A stretch of DNA of 64,000 nucleotides from Microbacterium sp. Root61 (GTDB lineage: Bacteria; Actinomycetota; Actinomycetes; Actinomycetales; Microbacteriaceae): positions 2,329,405-2,393,404 of the forward strand of contig NZ_LMGU01000001.1 of NCBI RefSeq assembly GCF_001427525.1, in the 5' to 3' direction. Both the position numbers and the translations under genes were made by a program. Shown in pieces: positions 8,797 to 15,198 of this stretch. The notes below the pieces were generated by a model, which saw nothing but the letters and a program-made list of their open reading frames with translations, did no database searches and was not told where the DNA came from. Within the stretch, counting starts at the first letter, position 1. Each line of letters opens with the position of its first letter.

Positions 8797-9678
8797 TCAC
8801 GCCAGGATGACTGATCGGGTCAGCGACCGCGGCTCGTCGGGGTTCAGCCCACGCGCCTCCGCCTCGGCGACGGCGAACCGCTGCGCGACGATCAGCCCAG
8901 CGAGGGGATCCAGGTCGTGACGCACCAACCGCGCACCCGTCGTCGACACGTCCGCCTCGAGCCCGACGGGGAGCGCGCCGAATGCCCACACGAGCCGACC
9001 GGACTGTGCAATAGAGATCGGACCATGGCGGTAGTCCATCGCGGGATACGCCTCGGTCCATAGCTGCGCTGCTTCTCTGGCCTTGAGCGCGGCTTCCGAG
9101 GCGATCCCCACAGACCAGCCCGTTCCGAGGAATGTGACCTGTTCGGCACCGAGGAGGTCGTCGATCGGGATCTGAAGGGCGCGGGCGGCGTCCTCGATCA
9201 CGAGGTCGACCTCTTCACCGAGCGAGCACCGCAGGGCGATGAGAGCGGACGTGGCGAAGCGTGTTTGGACGACCGACTTCTCGTCGGCGAAGTCGAGTTC
9301 GATGACGGATGTCGCGATGCGCGCTGCGGGAGATGCGGCGTCGCCGGTGATCACAACAGTGGGTACGTCGCCAGCGGCCGAGAGCAGTTCGATGACTTCG
9401 CTCGTGGTCCCCGACCGGGTGATCGCGACGATGACGTCGTAGTCCCGTCCCGCGGGGAACTCGGACGCGGCAAAGGCGTCGGTCACTCCGTGGCCGACGC
9501 CTTCTCGGAGCACGGCGTAGGACTGTCCGATGAACCAGCTCGTCCCACATCCGACGACCGCGACCTTCTGCCCGCGCGACGGGAGCAGCGGATTGAAAGA
9601 CGGGGCGCTCTCGGAAACCCGAGTCCACGTCTCGGGTTGCGAGTCGATTTCAGCCTGGACGAATCGGTGTACGGTCAC
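8797..9678 (-). CDS. SIS-domain sugar isomerase/deaminase (AgaS/GlmS-C-like)
   Basis: The 293-residue protein contains two SIS modules. The first has VAVVGCGTSWFIGQSYAV near residue 38 and VIVAITRSGTTSEVIELL near residue 83; the second starts with VTFLGTGWSVGIASEAALK near residue 180. EAYPAMDYRHGPIS is the AgaS/GlmS-type substrate loop. It starts with GTG 9678 and is the first gene of the catabolic run. AgaS converts galactosamine-6-P to tagatose-6-P plus ammonia; related proteins act on glucosamine-6-P or fructosamine phosphates. Neighbouring PfkB and class II aldolase genes favour the tagatose route. Confidence 0.83.
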   Translation of the reverse strand: MTVHRFVQAEIDSQPETWTRVSESAPSFNPLLPSRGQKVAVVGCGTSWFIGQSYAVLREGVGHGVTDAFAASEFPAGRDYDVIVAITRSGTTSEVIELLSAAGDVPTVVITGDAASPAARIATSVIELDFADEKSVVQTRFATSALIALRCSLGEEVDLVIEDAARALQIPIDDLLGAEQVTFLGTGWSVGIASEAALKAREAAQLWTEAYPAMDYRHGPISIAQSGRLVWAFGALPVGLEADVSTTGARLVRHDLDPLAGLIVAQRFAVAEAEARGLNPDEPRSLTRSVILA

Positions 9679-9699
9679 TACAGCCCTGCCTTTGCATCG

Positions 9700-9743
9700 A
9701 TTGGAAGTGATCTAATCTAAGCATTCCAATCACTTTCAATCAA
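9700..9743. promoter_or_regulatory. Divergent SIS-operon/nagA promoter with nested inverted repeats
   Basis: ATTGGAAGTGAT (9700-9711) faces ATCACTTTCAAT (9729-9740); 11 of 12 positions are complementary, with 17 bp between. Nested inside, GATTGGAA (9699-9706) and TTCCAATC (9724-9731) are perfect complements. On the minus strand, TTGATT (9743-9738) and TAGATT (9719-9714) with an 18-bp spacer would make a promoter for the SIS gene, so a protein on these repeats would block it. CTTTC half sites are typical of DeoR-family operators. TCAATCA at 9736-9742 is shared with the repeat at 5091-5115. Confidence 0.55.
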
Positions 9744-9788
9744 CAAGGACATGTCATCACCACTACCGTCATCCATTCCGCCACCATC

Positions 9789-10928
9789 GTGGACCCCGAG
9801 GGCGTCGTCCCTGATTCGTGGATCGTGATGGCCGGGAACCGGATTCGCGCGCGGGGTACAGGCCCGTCGTGGCGCGCGCACGTCTCGTCCCCGGCTGACG
9901 TGGTCGACGCCTGCGGCGCTTACCTGACGGCCGGATTCATCGACCTCCACTGCCACGGCGGAGGGGGTTCATCCGTGACAGGCGACCTCGATACCGTCAT
10001 CGAGACGCACAGCCGCCACGGGACGACCCGCTTGATCGCTTCCCTCGTGTCGGCCCCCATCCCCGTGCTGTGCGATCAACTGGCCGCGATCGCCCGGCGT
10101 GCGGCATCGGATCCGCGTGTTCTGGGCTCGCATCTCGAAGGGCCATTCCTCGCGAACGGCTATTGCGGGGCGCACGACCCGTCTGCCCTCGTAGATGCGA
10201 CCGACCGCGATGTGCTCGCACTTCTGGAAGCAGCGGCGGGCACGCTGCTCCAGGTGACACTCGCGCCAGAACGGCCCGGGGCGCGCGCAGCGTTGGATGC
10301 GATGCGCGCAGCGGGCGTCACGGTCGCCGTCGGGCACACCGCGTCGAACTTCAACGAGGCGCAGCAGGCGTTCGAGGCTGGCGCGTCGATACTGACCCAC
10401 GCTTTCAACGGCATGCCGGTGATGCACCACCGGGACCCCGGCCCCCTCCTCGCGGCCATCGGCTCCCCCACCTGCGTCATCGAGGTCATCAGCGACGGCG
10501 TCCATGTCCATGCCGAGATGGTGTCCTTCCTTTTTCGTAGCGCACCAGGGCGGGTGGCGATCATCACGGACGCCATGGCCGCGGCCGGAGCGGGCGATGG
10601 CACGTATGAGCTGGGAGCACTGCTGGTCGAAGTCCGGGACGGCATCGCACGACTTGCCACGGGCGGTTCGATCGCAGGGTCAACGCTGACGATGGACGCT
10701 GCCTTGCGGCATACGGTCCATCTCTGTGGCGTGCCGCTGCCCGCAGCAATCGCGTCGATGACCTCGATTCCCGCTCGCGCGATCGATCGGCAGGATCTAG
10801 GCCGACTCTCTCCCGGCCATCTGGCGGATGCCGTGCTATTGACGCGCGACCTCATTGTCTCGGCGGTATGGGCAAATGGCGAGAGAGTGCGGATGCTCCC
10901 CGAGATGGGAGTCGGCGACGCCAAGTGA
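9789..10928 (+). CDS. nagA: N-acetylglucosamine/galactosamine-6-phosphate deacetylase
   Basis: The amidohydrolase contains the metal motif FIDLHCHGG near residue 56, SHLEGPFLANGY with the metal-binding Glu, GHTASNFNEAQ, THAFNGM, and IITDAMAAAG with the catalytic Asp. It removes acetate from N-acetylhexosamine-6-P in the cytosol. The first canonical start in frame is GTG 9789, but this has no ribosome site and cuts the usual N-terminal strand. An ATC at 9756 lies 6 nt after AAGGA and would give MTTTVIHSATIVDPEG, which fits family N-termini; it may be the true start. The gene is divergent from the SIS-ROK-PfkB-aldolase run and completes the pathway. Confidence 0.88.
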   Translation: MDPEGVVPDSWIVMAGNRIRARGTGPSWRAHVSSPADVVDACGAYLTAGFIDLHCHGGGGSSVTGDLDTVIETHSRHGTTRLIASLVSAPIPVLCDQLAAIARRAASDPRVLGSHLEGPFLANGYCGAHDPSALVDATDRDVLALLEAAAGTLLQVTLAPERPGARAALDAMRAAGVTVAVGHTASNFNEAQQAFEAGASILTHAFNGMPVMHHRDPGPLLAAIGSPTCVIEVISDGVHVHAEMVSFLFRSAPGRVAIITDAMAAAGAGDGTYELGALLVEVRDGIARLATGGSIAGSTLTMDAALRHTVHLCGVPLPAAIASMTSIPARAIDRQDLGRLSPGHLADAVLLTRDLIVSAVWANGERVRMLPEMGVGDAK

Positions 10929-11254
10929 GACTCGGAGTCCGCAGTCGACGCGTCACGGGTGGGTCTCGCCACCCCACCCCGCGTAGAGGGCCGATTTCCA
11001 CGAGCTACGGCGAGTCCAATTCGTCCATCGGACTCTCCGGAGAGTCAACTACAGCGGGGCGCATACTCACCGTAAGTATTTGCGAACCTCGACAACAAAC
11101 ACCTCGCCAGCCGACCACAAACCGCGCAATTCCGCGGTTTCCTCCCCGCTGCATTGCCAGGCTTCGGCGCCGAACGGTGTCCGAAATCCGCCAACTGCAC
11201 GTCTCGCGGGAAACGATCTTTCTCATTTCTTTCCCACGAGCACGTTTGGGCAAG
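10929..11254. other. Gene-less stretch with a 16-bp perfect palindrome
   Basis: No frame here has a ribosome site or recognisable protein. The stretch appears less GC-rich than its surroundings. It holds the perfect palindrome GACTCTCCGGAGAGTC at 11031-11046, about 100 bp past the nagA stop. It also holds CACGTCTCGCGGGA at 11198-11211, a 14-mer that is the exact reverse complement of the edge of the long hairpin at 50781-50841. I cannot assign a function; a terminator role for the palindrome is possible but no T-run follows. Confidence 0.4.
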
Positions 11255-11282
11255 AAAAAACCCCTGATCAACAGGGGTTTTT
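11255..11282 (-). terminator. Rho-independent terminator of tRNA-Ser
   Basis: The hairpin stem CCCCTG/CAGGGG (11261-11266 and 11272-11277) with a 5-nt loop is flanked by six A and five T. It can therefore work in both directions. It lies 1 nt past the CCA end of tRNA-Ser on the minus strand. Confidence 0.9.
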
Positions 11283-11283
11283 C

Positions 11284-11374
11284 TGGCGGTGACGGTGGGA
11301 TTTGAACCCACGGTAGGGGGTTACCCTACACGACTTTTCGAGAGTCGCACCTTCGGCCGCTCGGACACGTCACC
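11284..11374 (-). tRNA. tRNA-Ser(CGA)
   Basis: The 91-nt minus-strand sequence folds as a class II tRNA. The acceptor GGTGACG pairs with CGTCACC, followed by discriminator G and an encoded CCA. The anticodon loop CTCGAAA gives anticodon CGA, which reads UCG serine codons. The long variable arm (TAGGGTAACCCCCTA) is typical of tRNA-Ser. The T-arm is GTGGG-TTCAAAT-CCCAC. A strong terminator follows directly. Confidence 0.96.
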
Positions 11375-11443
11375 GCCGACGAGTTTACGTCACAGCGGGG
11401 CCCGCCGCGAATCGAGAATCTCGAGGGGCGGTCGCGGCATCCG

Positions 11444-12301
11444 TCACTCGAGCGTCATGGCCCCCGAAACGAGGTCGACGACGCGCTCTGGTTCGTCGAT
11501 GCCGACGGAGTACACGTACGTCGCGGTGAACCCCGCGGCGGCGAGTTCACGCACAGTCGAAGCAACGGAGGAAGGCGTCGATTCGGGCGTCACCTTGATC
11601 ATCGCGGTCTTCTCGATGTCGGCGTAGTCGCGGCCGACGGCGTCGCAGTGGCCACGCAGCACGTCGAGCTTGTGCGCGGGGATCCCGTCGCGGATACCGA
11701 GGTTGCAGGCATCCGCGTACTGCGCCACTAGCCGCAGCGTCTTCTTCTCACCGCCTCCACCGATCATCAGGTACGGATGCGGCCGCGTGATGCTCTGCGG
11801 GGAGTTCAGGGTCCGTTCGAGCTGCCAGATCGCGCCTTCGTAGGGCTCTTCCGAGTCCGACCACATCTGCAGGCAGATCTGGATCGTCTCCTCGAGCTGC
11901 CGGAACCGCTCTGCGACGGGAGGGAACTCGAAGCCGAGCCCGGTCGTCTCCTGGTCGTTCCAGGCGGCGCCGATGCCGAGGCCGAACCGTCCGCCGGAGA
12001 GCACGTCCAACGTCGTCACCTGCTTGGCCAGCAACGCCGGGTGCCGGTAGATCACCCCGGTCACCAGCGTGTGCAGCAGGGCGGTCTCGGTGTTCGCGAC
12101 GATGAACCCGAGCGTCGAGTAGGCCTCGAGCATCGGCTCGTCCTCGGGTCCGATGCCGGGCAGCTGCCAGAAGTGGTCCATCACCGTCATCCGCTGGATG
12201 CCGGCGGCCTCTGCATTGCGGACGTGCCGGGCGAGGGCGGGGCCGAGCTGGTGGGGGCCGGTCTTCCACGTGAAGTCCGCGATGTGCAATCCGTATTCCA
12301 T
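11444..12301 (-). CDS. LLM-class F420-dependent oxidoreductase
   Basis: I start at ATG 12301 (MEYGLHIADFTW), which has GAAGGTG 5 nt upstream. The 285-residue product is a luciferase-like TIM barrel. Diagnostic parts are MTVMDHFWQLPGIG near residue 40, LGFIVANTETALLHTLVTG, RHPALLAKQVTTLDVLSGGRF (written as two parts: RHPALLAKQV, TTLDVLSGGRF), and LGIGAAWNDQE. These fit the F420-binding branch common in actinobacteria, not FMN luciferases. Its substrate is unknown. It is divergent from a MarR-type gene whose operator-like repeat lies in the 204-bp gap, so co-regulation is possible. Confidence 0.85.
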   Translation of the reverse strand: MEYGLHIADFTWKTGPHQLGPALARHVRNAEAAGIQRMTVMDHFWQLPGIGPEDEPMLEAYSTLGFIVANTETALLHTLVTGVIYRHPALLAKQVTTLDVLSGGRFGLGIGAAWNDQETTGLGFEFPPVAERFRQLEETIQICLQMWSDSEEPYEGAIWQLERTLNSPQSITRPHPYLMIGGGGEKKTLRLVAQYADACNLGIRDGIPAHKLDVLRGHCDAVGRDYADIEKTAMIKVTPESTPSSVASTVRELAAAGFTATYVYSVGIDEPERVVDLVSGAMTLE

Positions 12302-12468
12302 ACGACACCTTCGTCTCTGTGGCCGCACCGGATGCCGCACCCGGCCGCACTTTTCAGGCTATGTCCTCCCGGCCCCGCCGGGGCGACCGCGACACATCCT
12401 CCAGCGCCACAGCCTCCTGTCGATGCTCACTGGCAAGGCCGCCGGTTGCTGAGCGCTTGCCGTATTTG

Positions 12469-12498
12469 ATTGCCTCAGGCAATTAATCCGCCTACGCT
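12469..12498 (+). promoter_or_regulatory. Candidate MarR operator and leaderless promoter
   Basis: ATTGCCT (12469-12475) and AGGCAAT (12477-12483) form a perfect 15-bp palindrome around one base. TTGCCT at 12470-12475 and TACGCT at 12493-12498 are spaced by 17 bp and make a plausible promoter. Transcription would begin at about the ATG at 12506, so the message would be leaderless. The palindrome covers the -35 box, as expected for autorepression. Confidence 0.55.
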
Positions 12499-12505
12499 GG
12501 ATGTC

Positions 12506-13039
12506 ATGACGACGCGAGAGACCGATGAGGCCATCGTCCTGTCTGGACTGACCCGCTTGATGGCGCAGTGGTCCTCGCTCGCACTCCAGGCGCGATATGT
12601 CCACGACGTCGGCGTCGCGATCGATCCCGTCGATGTGCGGCCGCTCTACGCACTCGGACTCGGGGGCCGCATGCGTGCCGGCGACCTCGCATCCGATCTC
12701 CACGTGAGTCGGCCCACGATGAGCAAGCAGCTCACGCGATTGGCCGCCGCGGGACTGATCACGCGGTCCGCCGACCCGCACGATGGCCGCGCCACCATCG
12801 TCGCCCTCTCCGCCTCCGGTACCCGGGCCTTCGACGCACTCGTGGCCCGCGGCCTCGAGATGGTCGACCGCGTGATGGCGGACTGGAAGCCTGAGGAGCG
12901 GCATCAGCTGGCCGGACTGGTGCATCGGTTCGTCGCGACCGCGAGCACCGTCGTCACGCAGGACGCCGAGAACCCCACGTCCGACGGCGACCCCGTCGGC
13001 AGCAACCCCGACATTCCCGAGACCCGGGATCGTCCATGA
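12506..13039 (+). CDS. MarR-family transcriptional regulator
   Basis: The 177-residue protein has the MarR winged-helix core: MRAGDLASDLHVSRPTMSKQ near residue 60 is the recognition helix region, and ITRSADPHDGRATIVALSASG is the wing (DxRDGR-like). I use ATG 12506; no ribosome site precedes it and the promoter suggests a leaderless message. It is followed 14 nt later by an SDR gene, and a palindrome overlaps its promoter. Such regulators usually repress themselves and neighbouring detoxification or degradation genes until a small, often aromatic, ligand binds. The ligand is not predictable here. Confidence 0.87.
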   Translation: MTTRETDEAIVLSGLTRLMAQWSSLALQARYVHDVGVAIDPVDVRPLYALGLGGRMRAGDLASDLHVSRPTMSKQLTRLAAAGLITRSADPHDGRATIVALSASGTRAFDALVARGLEMVDRVMADWKPEERHQLAGLVHRFVATASTVVTQDAENPTSDGDPVGSNPDIPETRDRP

Positions 13040-13053
13040 ATGGAGGAAGAGCC

Positions 13054-13851
13054 ATGGCTCGTACTTATGTCGTCACCGGATCCGCATCCGGCATCGGCGC
13101 CACCACCGCAGCGATTCTCCGCAAACGCGGCGAGCGCGTGATCGGCATCGACCTGAACAATGCCGACATCGAGGCCGACCTGTCGACCCCGGAAGGGCGT
13201 GCCGACGCGGCTTCCCGCACGATCGAGCTCGCCGGAACAATCGACGCAGTGATCGCATGCGCCGGCATCTCCGCCCCGATCCCCAAGACCATCTCGGTCA
13301 ACTACTTCGGTGTGACCGAGTTGCTGACCGCCCTGCTTCCGGCTCTGGCCGGATCCGACGCGCCACGCGTCGCGGTGGTCTCCTCGATGGCGTCCTTGCA
13401 ACCCAACTCGGCCGAGATGGTCGAGGCGGCCCTCGCCGGAGACGAACCGAAGGCTCTCGCCATCGCGGCCGACCTCGCGGCCGAAGGCCCGGCATCCGGC
13501 TACCTGGTCTACCCGTCGTCCAAGCGCGCGCTGGCACGCTGGGTGCGGCGCGAGTCGATCACGCCCACATGGGCAGGTGCCGGTATCCCACTGAACGCCG
13601 TCGCCCCTGGCACCGTGCTCACGCCGATGACCGCCGGCCTGCTGGGCACTGCGGAGGGCGCGGCCATGGTCGACGCCAATGTTCCGATGCCCCTGAACTA
13701 CCACCAGCCGCCGGAGTCGATCGCGCACGTGCTGATCTGGCTGACCAGCGAGGAGAACACCCACCTCGCCGGTCAGGTCATCTACGACGACGGCGGCGCG
13801 GACGCGACGCTGCGCGGCGACGACATCTGGTCGTGGGCGGACGCCCGCTGA
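13054..13851 (+). CDS. Short-chain dehydrogenase/reductase (3-alpha-HSD/coniferyl alcohol dehydrogenase-like)
   Basis: The start at ATG 13054 has GGAGGAAG 8 nt upstream. The 265-residue protein has the Rossmann motif VTGSASGIGATTAAIL at its N-terminus. IGIDLNNADIEADLSTPEGR is the pattern of the 3-alpha-hydroxysteroid dehydrogenase-like branch. The catalytic site is VYPSSKRALARWVRRES (Y-x3-K), and the tail LAGQVIYDDGGADATL is usual. It is co-transcribed with the MarR regulator. NAD(P)-dependent oxidation of an alcohol is likely; the substrate is unknown. Confidence 0.83.
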   Translation: MARTYVVTGSASGIGATTAAILRKRGERVIGIDLNNADIEADLSTPEGRADAASRTIELAGTIDAVIACAGISAPIPKTISVNYFGVTELLTALLPALAGSDAPRVAVVSSMASLQPNSAEMVEAALAGDEPKALAIAADLAAEGPASGYLVYPSSKRALARWVRRESITPTWAGAGIPLNAVAPGTVLTPMTAGLLGTAEGAAMVDANVPMPLNYHQPPESIAHVLIWLTSEENTHLAGQVIYDDGGADATLRGDDIWSWADAR

Positions 13852-13865
13852 CCTCGTGACAGAAG

Positions 13866-13910
13866 AGAAGAGCGGATGCCGCGGCTCAGGGCCGCGGCAT
13901 CCGCTCTTCT
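13866..13910. terminator. Bidirectional hairpin terminator between SDR and MetE-like genes
   Basis: Two perfect 20-bp arms (13866-13885 and 13891-13910) surround a 5-nt loop. The stem includes GCGGATGCCGCGGC. It sits between two convergent genes. The same GGATGC/GCATCC core appears in the stems at 30985 and 34626. Confidence 0.85.
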
Positions 13911-13917
13911 TGTCATG

Positions 13918-14973
13918 TCACCAGGCGCGGGCGGCCTCGGCGTGGGTGCGCAGGATGCCTTCGGTCGTGCCCTCAGGCGCGCGGCCGATACCGCACTCGG
14001 TGCCCACGCCGAACGCGGGGACGAACTTCGACGCCGAGGCGGACCGGCGTGCGGCGCCCTCGGCTCCGTCTTCGCGGTGCACGAGTCCGAGGTACAGCTC
14101 GGTCTTCTCCGGCAGGGCGAGTTCGGCGAGCGGTGCGTAGTACGCCTCGTCGTCGCGCTCGATCGGCACGGGGAGGTGCAGCCACGTGATGGGGCGCGGA
14201 GCCGCCGCGAACAGCGCGTTCGCGAACCGGACCAGGTTGGCGGTGTCGGTCGGCTCGATGAAGTGCTGCTCGTTGGCGTCGCCGTAGCAGAGGTGGAATC
14301 CGACCTCGACGTCGGCGGGAACCTGGGCGGCCTGGTCGAGCGCACGCTCGATGATCCCGGCCCAGACGTCTTCCCACCACGCGCCGAACTGCGAGCCGAA
14401 CTCGGACTCGTAGGCGGCGGCCTCGATGATGCCGAACTCGACCGCGACGTCCCACTGGATCGCGAGGTCCTCGTGCGGGATCGCGTCGAGGATCTCGGCG
14501 AGCTCGGCGTACAGTGCGGCACGGTAGACCGGCTCGATCGCGGCGCGGTCATCGCCCTGGAAGAACACCGACACGACCGCGACCGGGGTCGGCAGCGACA
14601 CCTGGAAGCGCACACCGGCCGGAATGGCGCCCTCCGCGCGCAGGCGCGTGAACAGCGCGTACGACTCCTTGGCCGCAGCGGCGTAGCCGAGCGGGGGGAG
14701 GACGATGGATGCGGCGTCCACACCATCCGCGATGCGCGATCCGCGGGCGTCGAGGTGACGGATGTAGACGGGCTCGTCGCCGACGCGCTCCAGCCCGTCG
14801 GCCTGACCGAGGATGTCGGCCTGGAAGATGAGCCAGTGGAAGCGGTCGCCGACCTCACCGTCGGGGATGCGCTTGAGGTGCCCGCCGAGCAGGTCGGCGG
14901 CGGTGCGGAACGTGGTCTCGGCGTCGTCGTAGTTCACACTGCCGACGAGAAGTGCGCCCTGGGGCTGAGTCAT
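13918..14973 (-). CDS. MetE C-terminal-like protein (cobalamin-independent methionine synthase fold)
   Basis: The 351-residue protein resembles the C-terminal barrel of MetE. Visible parts are LLVGSVNYDDAETTFR at the N-terminus, LKRIPDGEVGDRFHW, HEDLAIQWDVAVEFG and VEVGFHLCYGD, the last carrying the metal-like His/Cys pair. Full MetE is about 750 residues, so this is a stand-alone half. Such proteins are often annotated as methionine synthase-like or methylcobalamin:homocysteine methyltransferase-like. Its true methyl donor and acceptor are unknown. The 5-prime region can fold into a three-way junction (14999-15078), which could mean RNA-level control. Confidence 0.7.
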   Translation of the reverse strand: MTQPQGALLVGSVNYDDAETTFRTAADLLGGHLKRIPDGEVGDRFHWLIFQADILGQADGLERVGDEPVYIRHLDARGSRIADGVDAASIVLPPLGYAAAAKESYALFTRLRAEGAIPAGVRFQVSLPTPVAVVSVFFQGDDRAAIEPVYRAALYAELAEILDAIPHEDLAIQWDVAVEFGIIEAAAYESEFGSQFGAWWEDVWAGIIERALDQAAQVPADVEVGFHLCYGDANEQHFIEPTDTANLVRFANALFAAAPRPITWLHLPVPIERDDEAYYAPLAELALPEKTELYLGLVHREDGAEGAARRSASASKFVPAFGVGTECGIGRAPEGTTEGILRTHAEAARAW

Positions 14974-14998
14974 GTCGTGTCGCTTTCGCGTCAGGGAG

Positions 14999-15078
14999 GA
15001 AGCCTCGACTTCCCCACATCATCAGGAAGTCGCAGTCCGTGCCCGACGCCGAGAAAGGCGAGTCGGGCGCGAGGCTTC
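14999..15078 (-). promoter_or_regulatory. Candidate structured 5' leader (three-way junction) of the MetE-like gene
   Basis: On the strand of the MetE-like gene, three perfect helices nest as a three-way junction. P1 is GAAGCCTC/GAGGCTTC (14999-15006 with 15071-15078). P2 is GACTTCC/GGAAGTC (15007-15013 with 15025-15031). P3 is GCCCGAC/GTCGGGC (15041-15047 with 15062-15068). The element ends 25 nt before the start codon at 14973. It matches no riboswitch class I know by eye, and no gene ends here, so a terminator for a neighbour is unlikely. Chance pairing in high-GC DNA is the alternative. Confidence 0.4.
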
Positions 15079-15198
15079 GCGTCAGCCTGCGATGTATCCA
15101 TGATCCCACCGCACCGACAGCGGCGACAACCCACGGGACACCGGCTGTAACAGTCGCCCCTCGGCCCCGACGTCACCGGGCGGGACTAGGTTGGCGGG

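Noticed and set aside
10929..11271. Small open frames on both strands between nagA and tRNA-Ser
   Set aside because: None has a ribosome site, typical codon use or a recognisable protein pattern, and they overlap each other.
12471..12510. MarR gene starting at the first upstream start codon (12470)
   Set aside because: That start lies inside the palindrome and -35 box and adds a tail not expected in the family; ATG 12506 is better.
14974..15198. Known SAM, SAH or cobalamin riboswitch before the MetE-like gene
   Set aside because: None of the conserved cores of these classes is apparent by eye; only the three-way junction remains as a candidate of unknown type.
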